A stretch of 64,000 nucleotides of DNA, taken from contig JAGQDJ010000103.1 of the NCBI GenBank assembly GCA_022885665.1, positions 124,001 to 188,000 of the forward strand, given 5' to 3'. The translations under genes were made by a program, and so were the position numbers. Shown here piece after piece: positions 62,145 to 64,000 of this stretch; within the stretch, counting starts at the first letter, position 1, and the number at the start of each line of letters is the position of its first letter. The notes under the pieces were generated by a model that saw only the letters and a list, made by a program, of their open reading frames with translations, had not been told where the DNA came from and ran no database searches. The DNA is from Triops longicaudatus (Eukaryota; Arthropoda; Branchiopoda; Notostraca; Triopsidae).

Positions 62145-64000
62145 TCATAAGCTAATAAAGTCGTCAAATCTCTTTGGACGCCGGTGTTGTCGAGCCGGGC
62201 GCCCATCTTCAATGTTCATTCCCTGCTCTGGGACCTCGTGTTCACTCTCTTCAACCACGGCCTCTAGCTTCTCTTCCGAAGCTAGTGGACTCGCGACACG
62301 CGGGGCATCCATCTCGACTTCCGCAGGATCCCCGTCCTCCTCGTCGTCACTCGACTCATAGCCCGTTCGGAACAACTTAATTTGTGATACATGTACAGGA
62401 AAAATTCGTAATGTCCGCCTAGTTTCACACCCTGGTAAGTCTGATACTCGATAAGTCACCGGAGTCAGCCTCTTTATTACTCGGTACGGTCCCACATACT
62501 TCGGACCGAGCTTTGGACATCGTCCTCGGACGCGGACATTCCTTCGGACCAACACAATATCGCCTTCAGAAAAATCTCCATCCCCCGAACGCCTCTTGTC
62601 ATAAGTCCCCTTCTGTTTGAGCTGTTGCTCCTGGACTCGTTCAAACGCCTCCCTGCGCGTAGCCTCCACTCGGTCCAAGAATTCCTCATAACTTTCACCC
62701 GTTTCTTCTGGCCAGGGGTACATCGTTTCTTCAGGAAAACGGGGTTCACGACCATACACCAACTGAAAAGGGGATTTCCCGGTACTCTCTTGTACAGCAG
62801 AGTTAATGGCGAAGACGGCTCTTTGTACCACCAAGTCCCATTCTACTTGTTCGGAGAGGAACCCAACCAGCACTTCCGTGAGAGTACGATTTACCCTTTC
62901 GCACAGACCATTGGATTGGGGATGATATGCTGCAGCCATCGCGTGTCGAATCTGCAACTGCTCCAAGGCCTTTTCAAGCTCCTCGGACGTGAAGCCCGAT
63001 CCTCGATCACTTATGAGCTTGCTAGGTGCGCCATGACGGGTAATAAGTGTGTTGAGGAGAAAGTCACTAATATTGCGCGACGACGTGTCCGGAACAGCTG
63101 CAGCTTCTACCCATTTCGTCGTGTAATCTATACAAACTAGCAAATGTCGATTCCCGCGACGAGTTTCGGGAAGAGGGCCAACATGGTCAATACCCACGGT
63201 GTGAAAGGGGTCGGAGGGTATAGGGATTGGTTGAAGAGTCCCAGATAGTTCCCCAGGTGGTTGCTTCTTGAACTGACAATGCACACAGCCGGCTACGAAT
63301 CTGGTAACATGCTTTCTCATTCGAGGCCACCAATACCGCTGCCTGATGCGCGCCGTAGTCTTCGACACACCTAGGTGACCTCCACATGATCCCGCGTGGC
63401 AATTCTCCAAGATATCTCGGCGATGGTCCATCGGCACGGCTAACAGGAACCTCCTACTTCCGGGGTGACCCTTTTTATACAGGAGACCATCCCGTAATAC
63501 AAATTCCGCAAAAATGCTACGCTGCTCACGCCGTGAAATACTTGGGATTTCCCCGCGATCTCCGGTATCTTCCATGACCTGATCCAAGATCGCTAAGATT
63601 GGGGCTAACTTCGGGTCTGCTCTTTGAGACGAAATCAAGTCTCGCTTCGTAACTTTGGAGCCAATCGCACAAACTACCATCTCGTTCGGGGAAGTCGTCT
63701 CCTCAGGGTTCCCTGCCGCCGCTCGGGATAGTGCATCAGCCACAACGTTAGTTTTACCCGCACGATGTTTGAACGTTATGTCATATGCTTGCAATGCCAT
63801 TACCCAGCGACCAAATTTTGCGTGCATTGTCTGTTTCGAGTAAAGCCAGGCAACAGCTGAATTGTCCGTAGCGATGGTGAATGACCTACCGTAGACATAG
63901 CTCCGGAACTTCTCTACCGCCCATACAATCGCAAGGCATTCAAGCTCGTTACTGTGATATACCTCTTCTGTGGAGGTAAGACGTCGACTAGCAAAAGCAA
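62145..64000 (-). CDS. Ty3/mdg4-type Pol polyprotein, C-terminal part (partial)
   Basis: Open from the window edge to the stop at 62145, 618 codons, with the N-terminal part (protease, RT) outside the window. The start of the visible frame is the end of the RT-linked RNase H (SNELECLAIVWAVEKF, then ATDNSAVAWL and ADALSR). Counted from the in-frame Met at 63827, integrase has an H144/H151/C181/C184 zinc site and a catalytic triad D214, D274, E310 with exactly 35 residues between the last two (DD35E). A GPYRVIKR GPY/F module follows, then an acidic tail; no chromodomain is recognisable. All catalytic residues are intact. It serves cDNA integration of the element itself and is unrelated to the neighbouring genes. 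Confidence 0.92.
   Translation of the reverse strand, partial: AFASRRLTSTEEVYHSNELECLAIVWAVEKFRSYVYGRSFTIATDNSAVAWLYSKQTMHAKFGRWVMALQAYDITFKHRAGKTNVVADALSRAAAGNPEETTSPNEMVVCAIGSKVTKRDLISSQRADPKLAPILAILDQVMEDTGDRGEIPSISRREQRSIFAEFVLRDGLLYKKGHPGSRRFLLAVPMDHRRDILENCHAGSCGGHLGVSKTTARIRQRYWWPRMRKHVTRFVAGCVHCQFKKQPPGELSGTLQPIPIPSDPFHTVGIDHVGPLPETRRGNRHLLVCIDYTTKWVEAAAVPDTSSRNISDFLLNTLITRHGAPSKLISDRGSGFTSEELEKALEQLQIRHAMAAAYHPQSNGLCERVNRTLTEVLVGFLSEQVEWDLVVQRAVFAINSAVQESTGKSPFQLVYGREPRFPEETMYPWPEETGESYEEFLDRVEATRREAFERVQEQQLKQKGTYDKRRSGDGDFSEGDIVLVRRNVRVRGRCPKLGPKYVGPYRVIKRLTPVTYRVSDLPGCETRRTLRIFPVHVSQIKLFRTGYESSDDEEDGDPAEVEMDAPRVASPLASEEKLEAVVEESEHEVPEQGMNIEDGRPARQHRRPKRFDDFISL

Larger units (their letters stand above)
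61709..64000 (-). mobile_element. 3' part of a Ty3/mdg4-type LTR retrotransposon
   Basis: Minus-strand element running off the right edge: pol polyprotein end (stop at 62145), about 240 bp of untranslated sequence, a polypurine tract and a 3' LTR. The order RNase H then integrase, the GPY/F module and the LTR structure place it in the Ty3 (Metaviridae) group. The coding frame is uninterrupted over 618 codons in the window, suggesting a fairly recent insertion. The 5 bp beyond the LTR (ATAGT on the minus strand) would be the target duplication, to be matched at the other, unseen end. Confidence 0.85.

Noticed and set aside
62625..63140. 171-codon plus-strand open frame
   Set aside because: Antisense shadow of the integrase coding sequence.
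1..64000. CRISPR arrays, operons or bacterial-type systems
   Set aside because: None seen; spliced genes and animal gene families throughout show this is nuclear metazoan DNA.

Overview
This is a window of animal nuclear DNA. The genes are split by GT-AG introns, the spacers are AT-rich with AATAAA poly(A) signals, and transposon relics are scattered throughout. A muscarinic acetylcholine receptor together with Mediator, SNAPc and Pol II subunits points to a bilaterian animal, most likely an invertebrate; I cannot name the species. Introns in the housekeeping genes are mostly very short (about 48-93 bp), while the receptor gene has introns of 1.7-2.6 kb.

Layout. 1-5461: spacer with no supported gene. 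5462-6696 (+): MED27, 6 exons, 312 aa. 7025-11009 (-): SNAPC4/SNAP190, 15 coding exons, 977 aa, convergent with MED27. 12351-15088 (+): an RS-rich nuclear protein, 4 exons, 846 aa, divergent from SNAPC4. 15332-16653 (-): RPB7/POLR2G, 8 exons, 172 aa, convergent with the RS gene and with apparently overlapping 3' ends. 16654-46362: a gene desert of about 30 kb containing MITE-like elements and hairpins. 46363-56050 (+): a muscarinic acetylcholine receptor, 5 coding exons, 1000 aa, with a third intracellular loop of about 600 residues. 56051-61708: spacer. 61709-64000 (-): the 3' end of a Ty3/mdg4-type LTR retrotransposon (RNase H, integrase, GPY/F module, polypurine tract, 3' LTR), which continues past the window edge.

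I derived the exon structures by hand from splice sites and recognisable family motifs. In all five host genes the joined coding length is a multiple of three with no internal stop, and MED27 and RPB7 come out at essentially the human protein lengths.

How the genes fit together: the first 16.7 kb is a dense cluster of nuclear gene-expression genes. MED27 is a Mediator subunit, SNAPC4 binds snRNA promoters, the RS protein probably acts in RNA processing, and RPB7 is the Pol II stalk. The receptor is a neuronal or secretory signalling gene behind a long spacer that probably holds its promoter, untranslated exons and enhancers. I found no clear undescribed biological system. The most useful leads are a POLR2G-muscarinic receptor linkage that also exists in human, the very large receptor loop, a long inverted repeat in a receptor intron, exitron-like introns in the RS gene, a GC-AG intron in SNAPC4, and MITEs with readable target-site duplications.
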